From Clostridium sp. (GTDB lineage Bacteria; Bacillota; Clostridia; Lachnospirales; Lachnospiraceae): DNA of 64,000 bases. A program made the position numbers and the translations under genes. The notes under the pieces were generated by a model, which saw nothing but the letters and a program-made list of their open reading frames with translations, searched no databases and was not told the origin of the DNA. This document shows positions 25,235 through 33,554 of the stretch, piece by piece. Where the stretch lies: the NCBI GenBank assembly GCA_018377235.1, contig JAGZZT010000001.1, positions 1 through 64,000 on the forward strand, in the 5' to 3' direction. Positions within the stretch are counted from its first letter, which is position 1; each line of letters opens with the position of its first letter.

Positions 25235-26686
25235 ATGAGTAATTCAGCGAACACATCAGCAGGTAAAAGAATTGAAGCTTTACTTGATGATAACAGTTTT
25301 GTTGAAGTTGGCGCTTATGTGAAGGCTAGAAGCACTGACTTCAACATGGCGGCGCAGAACACTGGCGCTGACGGCGTAATTACCGGTTACGGCACGATTG
25401 AGGGAAATCTGGTGTATGTATACAGCCAGGATGCTTCTGTTATGGGAGGTTCTGTGGGTGAGATGCATGCGAAGAAAATTTCCAATGTATACCGGATGGC
25501 CATGAAAATGGGAGCTCCTGTAATTGGCCTGGTAGACTGTTCTGGTTTAAGACTCCAGGAGGCTACAGACGCACTGGACGGATTTGGACAGATGTATCTG
25601 AATCAGACAATGGCTTCTGGCGTAGTTCCGCAGATTTGTGCAGTATTTGGAACCTGTGGGGGAGGTATGGCGGTTGCCTCTGCCATTGCAGATTTCGTTT
25701 TCATGGAAGAGAAGGCAAAGCTGTTTGTTAATTCTCCAAATGCTCTCGCTGGAAATGACGACAAGAAGTGTGATACTGCCTGTGCAGATTTCCAGAGCAG
25801 CGAGTCAGGACTGGCTGATGGAGTGGGAAGCGAGGAGGAGATTCTTGCCAAGGTACGGACTCTGGTTTCCGTTCTTCCCGCTAATAACGAGGACGATATG
25901 TCTTATGATGAGTGTACAGATGACTTAAACCGTCTCTGTGAGAATATCGAAAGCTTCAAAGGAGATACAGGAAAAGCACTTTCCATGATTTCAGATAATG
26001 GTTTCTTCTTTGAAGTAAAGGAAAACTATGGACCGGAGATGGTAACCGGGTTTATCCGCCTGAACGGCATGACAGTGGGCTGTGTCGCAAACCGCACCGA
26101 GGTATTAGATGAAGAAAACGAAAAGACAGCAGAGTATGAGGCGGTTCTGGGAGCGAGAGGCTGCGATAAGGCCGCAGAATTTGTAAATTTCTGTGATGCA
26201 TTTAATATCCCTGTTCTGACTCTGGTAAATGTAAAGGGCTATAAGCAGTCCAAGTGTACAGAGAGAAGAATTGCAAAGGCGGCAGGCCGTCTGACCTATG
26301 CGTTTGCCAATGCAGATGTGCCGAAAGTAACAGTTGTGATTGGAGAGGCTTATGGAAGCTCTTATGTGACTATGAACAGCAAGTCCATTGGAGCTGATAT
26401 TGTATACGCATGGCCGGATGCTAAAATCGGCATGATGGATGCGGCGGCAGCGGTAAAGATTATGTATGCAGACGAAATTAATGCTTCTGACAAGGCTGCG
26501 GCTCTTATCGCTGACAAGGCAGCGGAGTATGAGGCTCTTCAGTCCAGCGCAGCGGCAGCGGCAGGAAGAGGCTATGTGGACGATATTATCAAGGCAGATG
26601 AGACAAGACAGCGTGTAATTGCCGCATTTGAGATGTTATTCACAAAAAGAGAGGGACGTCCATCCAAGAAGCATGGCACAGTCTAA
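25235..26686 (+). CDS. Acyl-CoA-type carboxyltransferase subunit of a biotin-dependent decarboxylase
   Basis: The 483-residue protein is a crotonase-fold carboxyltransferase of the MmdA/PccB/GcdA group, with both N and C carboxyl-transferase halves (about 15-230 and 240-475). Typical segments: VYVYSQDASVMGGSVGEMHA, FGTCGGGMAVASAIADF and VTVVIGEAYGSSYVTMNSK. In Na+-pumping complexes this subunit moves CO2 from an acyl-CoA (methylmalonyl-CoA, glutaconyl-CoA or similar) to biotin on the small carrier. It is shorter than MmdA (about 510) and GcdA (about 587), so I do not assign the substrate. ATG 25235 has GGAGGA about eight bases upstream. First gene of a five-gene operon. Confidence 0.88.
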   Translation: MSNSANTSAGKRIEALLDDNSFVEVGAYVKARSTDFNMAAQNTGADGVITGYGTIEGNLVYVYSQDASVMGGSVGEMHAKKISNVYRMAMKMGAPVIGLVDCSGLRLQEATDALDGFGQMYLNQTMASGVVPQICAVFGTCGGGMAVASAIADFVFMEEKAKLFVNSPNALAGNDDKKCDTACADFQSSESGLADGVGSEEEILAKVRTLVSVLPANNEDDMSYDECTDDLNRLCENIESFKGDTGKALSMISDNGFFFEVKENYGPEMVTGFIRLNGMTVGCVANRTEVLDEENEKTAEYEAVLGARGCDKAAEFVNFCDAFNIPVLTLVNVKGYKQSKCTERRIAKAAGRLTYAFANADVPKVTVVIGEAYGSSYVTMNSKSIGADIVYAWPDAKIGMMDAAAAVKIMYADEINASDKAAALIADKAAEYEALQSSAAAAAGRGYVDDIIKADETRQRVIAAFEMLFTKREGRPSKKHGTV

Positions 26687-26702
26687 GGTGAGGTGACAAT
26701 AT

Positions 26703-27623
26703 ATGAAACAGAATATAAAACGGCTGCTTCTCCTTCTATCTATGATAACCTGCTTCTTTGTCCTGTCTGGCTGCGCGAAAACAGAGGATGCCGGTTCAGA
26801 AGAGGTTACAGCCGATATAGAGGAAACCCTGATGAATGGATCCAGACAGTATCTGGCCACATTTGCAGCTTACAGTGATGAGGAGCTGGAGGAGCAGATC
26901 AAACAGGCTGAAAAAGCAGAGAATACTGTGATTTCTACAGCCCTCAGCTCCTGGAAATCTGTAAAAGAGGATCTGGGAAAACTTCAGGTAGATGAGATGG
27001 GAGCTCCTTTGATCCAGACTGACGAGGAGACAGGAGAACCGGCTGTTACAGTACAGGCGGAAGGGGAAGATACTTATCAGATAGAGATGACTGCTGTCTA
27101 TGAGCAGAGAACTATGGAATTCGTCCTTACTGCCGAGGCAGAGGATGACGGCTATGGCGGAAGTGTCCTTACTGTGACAGAAATGACTTTTACTCCTGAT
27201 TATTCTATAGGAGAGAAGCTGCAGAAGGCTTTCTTAAACATGCTTATGGGTATGGGAACTGTATTTGTTGTTCTGCTGTTCATCAGCTTCATTATCAGCC
27301 GTTTGAAAATGGTAAACAGCTGGGGAATGAAGAAGGAAGACAAGGCTGTGAAAGAAAATGTTCCGGCGCCTGCACCGATTAAACCGGCGGCTCCAGTGCC
27401 AGTACCTCAGCCAGCACCTGTAAAACCGGCAGAACCTGTTTCAAACACGTCAGAACCGGCTCCGGCACAGTCTGAGGAAGCCGGCGGGGAAAACCTGGCA
27501 GATGATCTGGAATTAGTAGCAGTTATCACAGCTGCTATTTCAGCATCCCAGCAAATCCCGGCAGAGGGCCTTATTGTCCGCTCTATCCGCAGAAAATCAG
27601 GTTCTAACTGGAAGAGATCCTAA
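26703..27623 (+). CDS. OadG-like gamma subunit fused to a lipoprotein-type outer domain
   Basis: The 306-residue product starts with a lipoprotein signal (hydrophobic run ending FVLSGC, lipobox Cys at 24). It continues with an acidic extracytoplasmic domain (about 30-175), one transmembrane helix (about 184-206, MLMGMGTVFVVLLFISFIIS), a Pro/Ala/Val linker (about 226-260) and a C-terminal segment with DDLELVAVITAAISA and VRSIRR, typical of OadG, the small subunit that anchors the decarboxylase complex. Ordinary OadG is about 80-120 residues, so the outer domain is an extra module. Start ATG follows AGGTGAGGTGA. Confidence 0.82.
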   Translation: MKQNIKRLLLLLSMITCFFVLSGCAKTEDAGSEEVTADIEETLMNGSRQYLATFAAYSDEELEEQIKQAEKAENTVISTALSSWKSVKEDLGKLQVDEMGAPLIQTDEETGEPAVTVQAEGEDTYQIEMTAVYEQRTMEFVLTAEAEDDGYGGSVLTVTEMTFTPDYSIGEKLQKAFLNMLMGMGTVFVVLLFISFIISRLKMVNSWGMKKEDKAVKENVPAPAPIKPAAPVPVPQPAPVKPAEPVSNTSEPAPAQSEEAGGENLADDLELVAVITAAISASQQIPAEGLIVRSIRRKSGSNWKRS

Positions 27624-27653
27624 TAAGAAAGAAAAAATCAGGAGGAAAAAATC

Positions 27654-28094
27654 ATGAAAAATTATACAATTACAGTAAATGGAAATGTTTATGAAGTAAC
27701 TGTAGAGGAGGGCTTTACAGGAAAAGCTTCTGCTCCGGCGGCAAGACCAGCAGCCCCAGCAGCGGCTCCAGCCCCTGCCCCAGTTCCAGTAGCCCCTGCC
27801 CCAGCAGCAGCCCCTGCCCCAGCAGCGGCTCCGGCTCCAGCTCCGGCAGCCCCTGCTCCTGCAGCAGCTTCGGCAGCAGGTTCTATTACAGTGAGCGCTC
27901 CAATGCCTGGCAAGATCCTTGGTGTAAAGACATCTGTAGGCGCAGCTGTTAAGAAGGGACAGGTAATCCTGATTCTTGAGGCCATGAAGATGGAGAATGA
28001 GATTGTAGCCCCAGAGGACGGAACCGTTGCAAGTGTCAACGTGTCAGTAGGCGAGATGGTAGAGCCAGGCGCAACACTTGCTACTTTAAACTAA
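27654..28094 (+). CDS. Biotin carboxyl carrier subunit of the decarboxylase
   Basis: A 146-residue carrier protein: a short N-terminal beta segment (1-22), an Ala/Pro linker (about 26-76) and a C-terminal biotinyl domain (about 77-146) with EAMKMENE; Lys112 is the biotinylation site. It is the mobile arm that shuttles carboxyl groups from carboxyltransferase to the OadB pump, as GcdC/MmdC do. GGAGG precedes the ATG by about eight bases. Confidence 0.95.
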   Translation: MKNYTITVNGNVYEVTVEEGFTGKASAPAARPAAPAAAPAPAPVPVAPAPAAAPAPAAAPAPAPAAPAPAAASAAGSITVSAPMPGKILGVKTSVGAAVKKGQVILILEAMKMENEIVAPEDGTVASVNVSVGEMVEPGATLATLN

Positions 28095-28125
28095 TGAATG
28101 CGTAAATCCGTTTGGAGGGATAAAC

Positions 28126-29277
28126 ATGGAATATATAACATCAACATTGTCCAATCTTCTTCATCAGACAGCATTCTTTAATTTAACTTTTGGAAACCTG
28201 GTCATGATTTTAGTGGCGTTTGTGTTCCTTTTCCTGGCTATCAAGAAAGGATTTGAGCCGCTTCTGTTAGTTCCGATTTCCTTCGGTATGCTGCTTGTAA
28301 ATATCTACCCGGATATTATGATGTCGATAGAGGAATCATCTAATGGAGTGGGAGGGCTTCTTCATTACTTCTACCTGCTGGACGAGTGGAGTATCCTGCC
28401 TTCATTGATTTTTATGGGTGTAGGAGCGATGACAGACTTCGGTCCTTTGATTGCCAATCCGTCCAGCTTCCTCTTAGGAGCTGCGGCTCAGTTCGGTATT
28501 TATGCCGCTTACTTCCTGGCAATCTTTATGGGATTCAATGACAAGGCTGCTGCAGCTATCTCTATTATTGGAGGAGCAGATGGCCCTACTTCTATTTTCT
28601 TAGCAGGAAAGCTGGGCCAGACAGGCCTTATGGGACCGATTGCCGTTGCCGCATATTCTTACATGGCTCTGGTTCCAATCATCCAGCCTCCGATTATGAA
28701 ACTCTTCACCACAGAGGAGGAGAGAAAGATTAAGATGGAGCAGCTCCGTCCGGTTTCCAAGCTGGAGAAGATTCTGTTCCCAATCGTTGTAACAGTAGTA
28801 GTATGTCTGATTCTTCCTACAACAGCTCCTCTGGTAGGTATGCTGATGCTTGGAAACCTGTTCAGAGAATGTGGAGTGGTAAAGCAGCTGACAGAGACTG
28901 CTTCCAATGCGTTAATGTACATTGTAGTTATCTTCCTGGGAACCTCCGTAGGAGCTACTACAAGTGCAGAGGCATTCTTAAACCTGGATACAATTAAGAT
29001 CGTTGTTCTGGGGCTGGTGGCTTTTGCCTTTGGAACTGCAGCAGGTGTTCTCTTTGGAAAACTTATGTGCAAGGCAACCCATGGAAAGGTAAATCCGTTA
29101 ATTGGTTCAGCTGGCGTATCTGCTGTTCCGATGGCTGCCCGAGTATCTCAGAAGGTGGGTGCTGAGGCAGATCCGACCAACTTCCTTCTGATGCACGCCA
29201 TGGGACCAAATGTGGCAGGCGTAATCGGTACTGCCGTAGCCGCTGGAACCTTTATGGCAATCTTTGGAATCCAGTAA
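28126..29277 (+). CDS. Na+-transporting decarboxylase beta subunit (OadB family)
   Basis: The 383-residue integral membrane subunit decarboxylates carboxybiotin and exports Na+. Conserved stretches: [18 protein letters not shown] with the Asp used for Na+ coupling, [18 protein letters not shown], and in the second half [14 protein letters not shown] and [19 protein letters not shown]. About nine hydrophobic segments. GGAGG lies ahead of the ATG. It follows the biotin carrier and precedes the OadA-type gene. Confidence 0.95.
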   Translation: MEYITSTLSNLLHQTAFFNLTFGNLVMILVAFVFLFLAIKKGFEPLLLVPISFGMLLVNIYPDIMMSIEESSNGVGGLLHYFYLLDEWSILPSLIFMGVGAMTDFGPLIANPSSFLLGAAAQFGIYAAYFLAIFMGFNDKAAAAISIIGGADGPTSIFLAGKLGQTGLMGPIAVAAYSYMALVPIIQPPIMKLFTTEEERKIKMEQLRPVSKLEKILFPIVVTVVVCLILPTTAPLVGMLMLGNLFRECGVVKQLTETASNALMYIVVIFLGTSVGATTSAEAFLNLDTIKIVVLGLVAFAFGTAAGVLFGKLMCKATHGKVNPLIGSAGVSAVPMAARVSQKVGAEADPTNFLLMHAMGPNVAGVIGTAVAAGTFMAIFGIQ

Positions 29278-29293
29278 AAATTAGAGGAGGAAA

Positions 29294-30712
29294 ATGACGA
29301 TGGCAAAGATAGAAAAAAAGCCGGTTAAGATTGTAGAAACTGTCCTGCGTGACGCTCATCAGTCTTTAATCGCCACGAGAATGACAACGGAGCAGATGCT
29401 TCCTATTATCGATAAAATGGACAAAGTAGGCTACCACGCTGTAGAGTGCTGGGGCGGAGCTACCTTTGATGCTTCTCTGCGTTTCTTAAAGGAAGATCCC
29501 TGGGAGAGACTGAGAAAGTTAAGAGACGGATTTAAGAATACAAAGCTCCAGATGCTGTTCAGAGGACAGAATATTCTCGGATACAATCACTATGCTGATG
29601 ATGTAGTAGAATACTTTGTGCAGAAGTCTATTGCAAACGGAATTGATATTATTCGTATTTTTGACTGCTTAAATGATATCAGAAACTTAAAAACGGCAGT
29701 TAAGGCTGCTAACAAGGAGAAGGGCCATGCACAGGTTGCGCTGTCCTATACGCTGGGAGATGCTTACACTCTTGATTACTGGAAAAATATTGCCAAAGAA
29801 ATCGAGGATATGGGCGCAGATTCTCTCTGTATTAAGGATATGGCAGGGCTTTTGACTCCATATGCAGCAGAAGAGCTGGTGACAGCTCTGAAGGAATCTA
29901 CAAAGCTTCCGATTGATCTTCATACGCATTATACATCCGGTGTAGCTTCCATGACTTACTTAAAGGCAGTAGAGTCCGGCTGTGACATTATTGATACGGC
30001 AATCTCCCCATTTGCGCTGGGAACAAGCCAGCCGGCTACGGAGGTAATGGCGGAGACTTTCAGCGGCACACCGTTTGATACAGGGCTGAATAAGGAAGCT
30101 TTGGCAGAGATTGCAGATTATTTCCGTCCAATGAGGGAGGAAGCCTTAAAGAGTGGTCTGATGAATACGAAGGTTCTGGGTGTAGATATCAACACGCTGC
30201 GTTATCAGGTTCCGGGAGGAATGCTGTCCAATCTGGTTTCCCAGTTAAAGGAGGCTCATGCAGAGGACAAATACTATGATGTGCTTCAGGAGATTCCAAG
30301 AGTGCGCAAGGACTTTGGAGAGCCGCCGTTAGTAACGCCATCCTCCCAGATTGTAGGAACTCAGGCTGTGTTAAATGTTCTGATGGGACAGAGATATAAG
30401 ATGTTTACCAAGGAATCCAAGAAACTTTTAATGGGAGAGTTCGGCCAGACTGTAAAGCCGTTTAATCCGGAGGTTCAGAAAAAAGCGATTGGAAAGGCAG
30501 AGCCGATTACCTGCCGTCCGGCTGATTTAATCGAGCCTCAGCTTCAGAAGCTGGAGGCAGAGATGTCTCAGTGGAAGACACAGGACGAGGATATTCTTAC
30601 CTATGCCCTGTTCCCACAGGTAGCCAAGGAATTCTTTGAGTATAGAGAAGCTCAGAAAACAGGCATCGATCCGAAGACAGCAGACAAAGCAAATAAAGCA
30701 TATCCAGTATAA
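29294..30712 (+). CDS. oadA: Oxaloacetate decarboxylase alpha-type carboxyltransferase without a biotin domain
   Basis: A 472-residue protein with the HMGL-like TIM barrel of OadA/pyruvate carboxylase carboxyltransferase: VLRDAHQSLIATRMTTEQM at the N-terminus, the barrel metal motif DLHTHYTSG, and the conserved PLVTPSSQIVGTQAVLNVL at about 350. The C-terminal biotinyl domain found in many OadA proteins is absent; the separate carrier at 27654 would serve. ATG 29294 has AGGAGG just upstream, ATG 29300 is the alternative. Last gene of the operon, followed by a strong terminator. Confidence 0.92.
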   Translation: MTMAKIEKKPVKIVETVLRDAHQSLIATRMTTEQMLPIIDKMDKVGYHAVECWGGATFDASLRFLKEDPWERLRKLRDGFKNTKLQMLFRGQNILGYNHYADDVVEYFVQKSIANGIDIIRIFDCLNDIRNLKTAVKAANKEKGHAQVALSYTLGDAYTLDYWKNIAKEIEDMGADSLCIKDMAGLLTPYAAEELVTALKESTKLPIDLHTHYTSGVASMTYLKAVESGCDIIDTAISPFALGTSQPATEVMAETFSGTPFDTGLNKEALAEIADYFRPMREEALKSGLMNTKVLGVDINTLRYQVPGGMLSNLVSQLKEAHAEDKYYDVLQEIPRVRKDFGEPPLVTPSSQIVGTQAVLNVLMGQRYKMFTKESKKLLMGEFGQTVKPFNPEVQKKAIGKAEPITCRPADLIEPQLQKLEAEMSQWKTQDEDILTYALFPQVAKEFFEYREAQKTGIDPKTADKANKAYPV

Positions 30713-30721
30713 AAAAGCAAG

Positions 30722-30768
30722 AAAAAAAGACCAGACGCAGGGTTTATTCTCTGCATCTGGTCTTTTTT
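30722..30768 (+). terminator. Terminator of the decarboxylase operon
   Basis: AAAAAAAGACCAGACGCAG (30722-30740) pairs with CTGCATCTGGTCTTTTTT (30751-30768), one mismatch. Confidence 0.92.
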
Positions 30769-30838
30769 GATTGAAGGAAGATTGCAGATAAGAAGAAAAG
30801 AAGTTTTTTGCAGATGGAATGGACATTTCTGAAATTAG

Positions 30839-30868
30839 TTGACATAGAACGGATCTTGTCATTATAAT
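30839..30868 (+). promoter_or_regulatory. Promoter of the dockerin-glucosaminidase gene
   Basis: TTGACA (30839-30844), an 18-bp spacer and TATAAT (30863-30868), both consensus, 31 bases before the ATG at 30899. A strong housekeeping promoter. Confidence 0.8.
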
Positions 30869-30898
30869 GAAGATATTGCCAAAATAGGAGATAGACAG

Positions 30899-33493
30899 AT
30901 GAAAAAATCAGTATACAAAAAGGGAATGGCGTTTCTTCTGAGCTGTGTTCTGGCCTTCGGAACTTGTATCAGTGTTCTGGATCCATCGTTTTCCCTCAGA
31001 ACTTTTGCCTATACAGAGAAGCAGGGAACTATCATTGCTTCCAGCCTGAATGTTAGAAGCGGACCTGGAACAGGCAATGCTTCGATTGCCAGGCTGGCCA
31101 ATGGCACAGCAGTGACAGTGATAGGGGAGGATACTGCTTCTGACGGTGTACTCTGGTATAAGATTCGCTTTACAGGAAGCGGGGGAGCTCAGACAACAGG
31201 ATATGTATCCAGCCATTATGTGAAACTGGCTTCCCAGAATATTGTGTCAGACAGTGATTTTGAAACTTATATGACGCAGCAGGGATTTCCGGAGAGCTAT
31301 AAGCAGGGGCTGAGGGAACTTCACTCTAAGTACCCAAAGTGGAAGTTTACGGCGCTGCAGACAGGTCTTGATTGGAATACGGCTGTGGCTGAGGAGAGCA
31401 AGGTAACGAGAAATCTGGTAGCCAGAAGCAGTATTTCTTCCTGGAAATCGACGGAAGAGGGAGCTTACGACTGGGCGACAGGAACATGGCCTGGATTTGA
31501 TGGCAGCTCCTGGGTAGCGGCCTCCAGGGATATTATCAGCTATTACATGGATCCCAGAAATTTTTTGAATGAAACATATATTTACCAATTTATGAATCAG
31601 TCCTATGATTCGTCTATCCATACAAGAGAAGGACTGGTGACAATGGTGGAAGGCACGTTCCTGAGCGGGACAGCTCCAGCAGGAGGTGCTTCCGGCAGCA
31701 GAGGCAGTTCCGGCAGCGGAAGCGGTTCCGGCGAATCAGGCAGTCCTTCCGGACAGGGCGGAGACTCCTCTGATTCCAGCGGTGTTCCGGGAGGGGGAAG
31801 TCCTGACGGCGGAGAGATCACTCCTGGGCAGACAGGAGGCCCTGGCGCGTCATTGGATATTCCAAGAAGGTATGCACAGACGGAAAAGGGGATACTATCT
31901 GTTTCCAGCCACCTGGTGGATACTGTTTCTTCCTATGGTCCTGGCATGGACTCTGAAAATTCAGATTCCAGTTCAGTCCCGGGCTCAGAGCAGCAGCCTG
32001 GAGGCGGAGATGACAGCTCTGCAGGCAGACCCTACGTCGACATTATTATGGATGCAGCGGCACAGTCAGGTGTAAACCCTTATATTTTAGCGTCTATGAT
32101 TCTGGTGGAGCAGGGAAAACAGGGAACAGGACGGAGTATATCAGGAACAGTTTCCGGCTATACAGGCTACTATAACTTTTTTAATATAGAAGCTTATCAG
32201 TCCGGTTCCATGGACGCGGTGACCAGAGGACTTTGGTGGGCGTCTCAGTCCGGTTCCTACGGACGGCCGTGGAACAGCCGGGAAAAGTCAATTATTGGAG
32301 GAGCCAAGTGGTATGGAGACAATTACCCTGGACGTGGACAGAATACTCTTTATCTGAAAAAGTTTAATGTGCAGGGAAGCAATCCCTACACTCACCAGTA
32401 CATGACAAATATTCAGGCAGCGGCTTCTGAGGGGGCAGAGCTGGCAAAGATCAGTTCTCTGAAAAATACAGCTTTGGAGTTTTCCATTCCCGTATTCAAA
32501 AATATGCCGGAGGGGCCCTGCGCACAGCCGACTTTAGATGGAAGCCCGAATAATAAGCTGTCCAGTCTTGGAGTAGACGGCTTTGCTCTGACGCCAAGCT
32601 TTAACCGGGATACAGAATCCTATGATTTGATTGTAGATTCGTCTGTCAGCAGCGTTGCCATATCTGCCTCTGCTATTGATTCCAAGGCCAGCGTCAGCGG
32701 CACGGGAACAGTAAACCTGCAGAATGGAAACAATGATATTACCATAGCTGTAAAGGCTGAAAATGGACATGTGAGAAATTATATCATCCATGTAGTAAGA
32801 CAGGATAATGGTCCTACCTATTCAGAATCTGCCGGAGGCAGTACAGCTCCTGGAAATACTTCCGGTCCTGGCAGCAGTTCCGGTCCTGGCGGCGACACAA
32901 CAGTAGAGATTGTAGGTCCTCCTGGCAGCACCCAATCCGGCGGTTCTGGAACCAGCGCTCCAGGCTCTTCTGATTCAGGAGGAGGGAGCTCTGTGCCAGA
33001 ACCCATAGCTCCGGATGGAAGTGTAGAGGGCTTTGGAACTGAGGAGCAAAACGGTGTAATTCAAAGCCCGGATTCGGGAAGTCATAGCCAAAAGCCTGGC
33101 GAAAGCGGCGGAAACAGAACAGCAGCCGCGGGAACGAGTATCCAGGCGCTGGCGGCACAGATACAGTCGGAGGGAGCGGGAGCTTCCGTGAAAATTTATA
33201 CCTCTTCCGGTAAAGAAGCTTCAGGAAATGCTGCCACAGGATATCTGGTTCAGGCATACGATTCAAACGGAGATGCTGTGCTGAAGCAGACGATTATTGT
33301 CCGTGGCGATAATACTGGAGACGGAAAGGTGAATGTACTGGATATTTTAAACGCCCAGCGTCATATTTTAGGCCTGGGTTCCCTGAAAGGGGAGTTTAAA
33401 ACGGCCTCCGATGTTAACGGAAACGGTAAAATTGATATTACAGATATTCTTGCCATGCAGAGAGATGTGCTTGGAATTGAAAAACTCAAGTAA
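30899..33493 (+). CDS. Secreted SH3b / glucosaminidase / cadherin-like / dockerin protein
   Basis: An 864-residue exported peptidoglycan hydrolase. Order: signal peptide (about 1-37), bacterial SH3 domain (about 42-110, SSLNVRSGPGTGNASI), the first part of a beta-N-acetylglucosaminidase (about 118-256), a Gly/Ser/Pro low-complexity insert (about 257-375), the second part of the glucosaminidase (about 378-515; NPYILASMILVEQG, Glu404 the likely catalytic acid, then GYTGYYNFFNI), a cadherin-like beta-sandwich module (about 555-635), a second Gly/Ser/Pro linker (about 640-745), a short module (745-800) and a C-terminal dockerin (800-864). The dockerin has two EF-hand-like loops, DNTGDGKVNVLD (804-815) and DVNGNGKIDITD (838-849). 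The next gene encodes a cohesin, the natural partner. The glucosaminidase split by a 120-residue insert is unusual. Confidence 0.9.
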   Translation: MKKSVYKKGMAFLLSCVLAFGTCISVLDPSFSLRTFAYTEKQGTIIASSLNVRSGPGTGNASIARLANGTAVTVIGEDTASDGVLWYKIRFTGSGGAQTTGYVSSHYVKLASQNIVSDSDFETYMTQQGFPESYKQGLRELHSKYPKWKFTALQTGLDWNTAVAEESKVTRNLVARSSISSWKSTEEGAYDWATGTWPGFDGSSWVAASRDIISYYMDPRNFLNETYIYQFMNQSYDSSIHTREGLVTMVEGTFLSGTAPAGGASGSRGSSGSGSGSGESGSPSGQGGDSSDSSGVPGGGSPDGGEITPGQTGGPGASLDIPRRYAQTEKGILSVSSHLVDTVSSYGPGMDSENSDSSSVPGSEQQPGGGDDSSAGRPYVDIIMDAAAQSGVNPYILASMILVEQGKQGTGRSISGTVSGYTGYYNFFNIEAYQSGSMDAVTRGLWWASQSGSYGRPWNSREKSIIGGAKWYGDNYPGRGQNTLYLKKFNVQGSNPYTHQYMTNIQAAASEGAELAKISSLKNTALEFSIPVFKNMPEGPCAQPTLDGSPNNKLSSLGVDGFALTPSFNRDTESYDLIVDSSVSSVAISASAIDSKASVSGTGTVNLQNGNNDITIAVKAENGHVRNYIIHVVRQDNGPTYSESAGGSTAPGNTSGPGSSSGPGGDTTVEIVGPPGSTQSGGSGTSAPGSSDSGGGSSVPEPIAPDGSVEGFGTEEQNGVIQSPDSGSHSQKPGESGGNRTAAAGTSIQALAAQIQSEGAGASVKIYTSSGKEASGNAATGYLVQAYDSNGDAVLKQTIIVRGDNTGDGKVNVLDILNAQRHILGLGSLKGEFKTASDVNGNGKIDITDILAMQRDVLGIEKLK

Positions 33494-33554
33494 CAGCGCT
33501 GCGTTCCAGTTATAACATGCAGCAGAATATCATCAGAAACAGACGGGAGAATGC

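Noticed and set aside
27740..27880. Repetitive GC-rich stretch as a DNA repeat element
   Set aside because: It codes for the Ala/Pro linker of the biotin carrier and is explained by the protein sequence.
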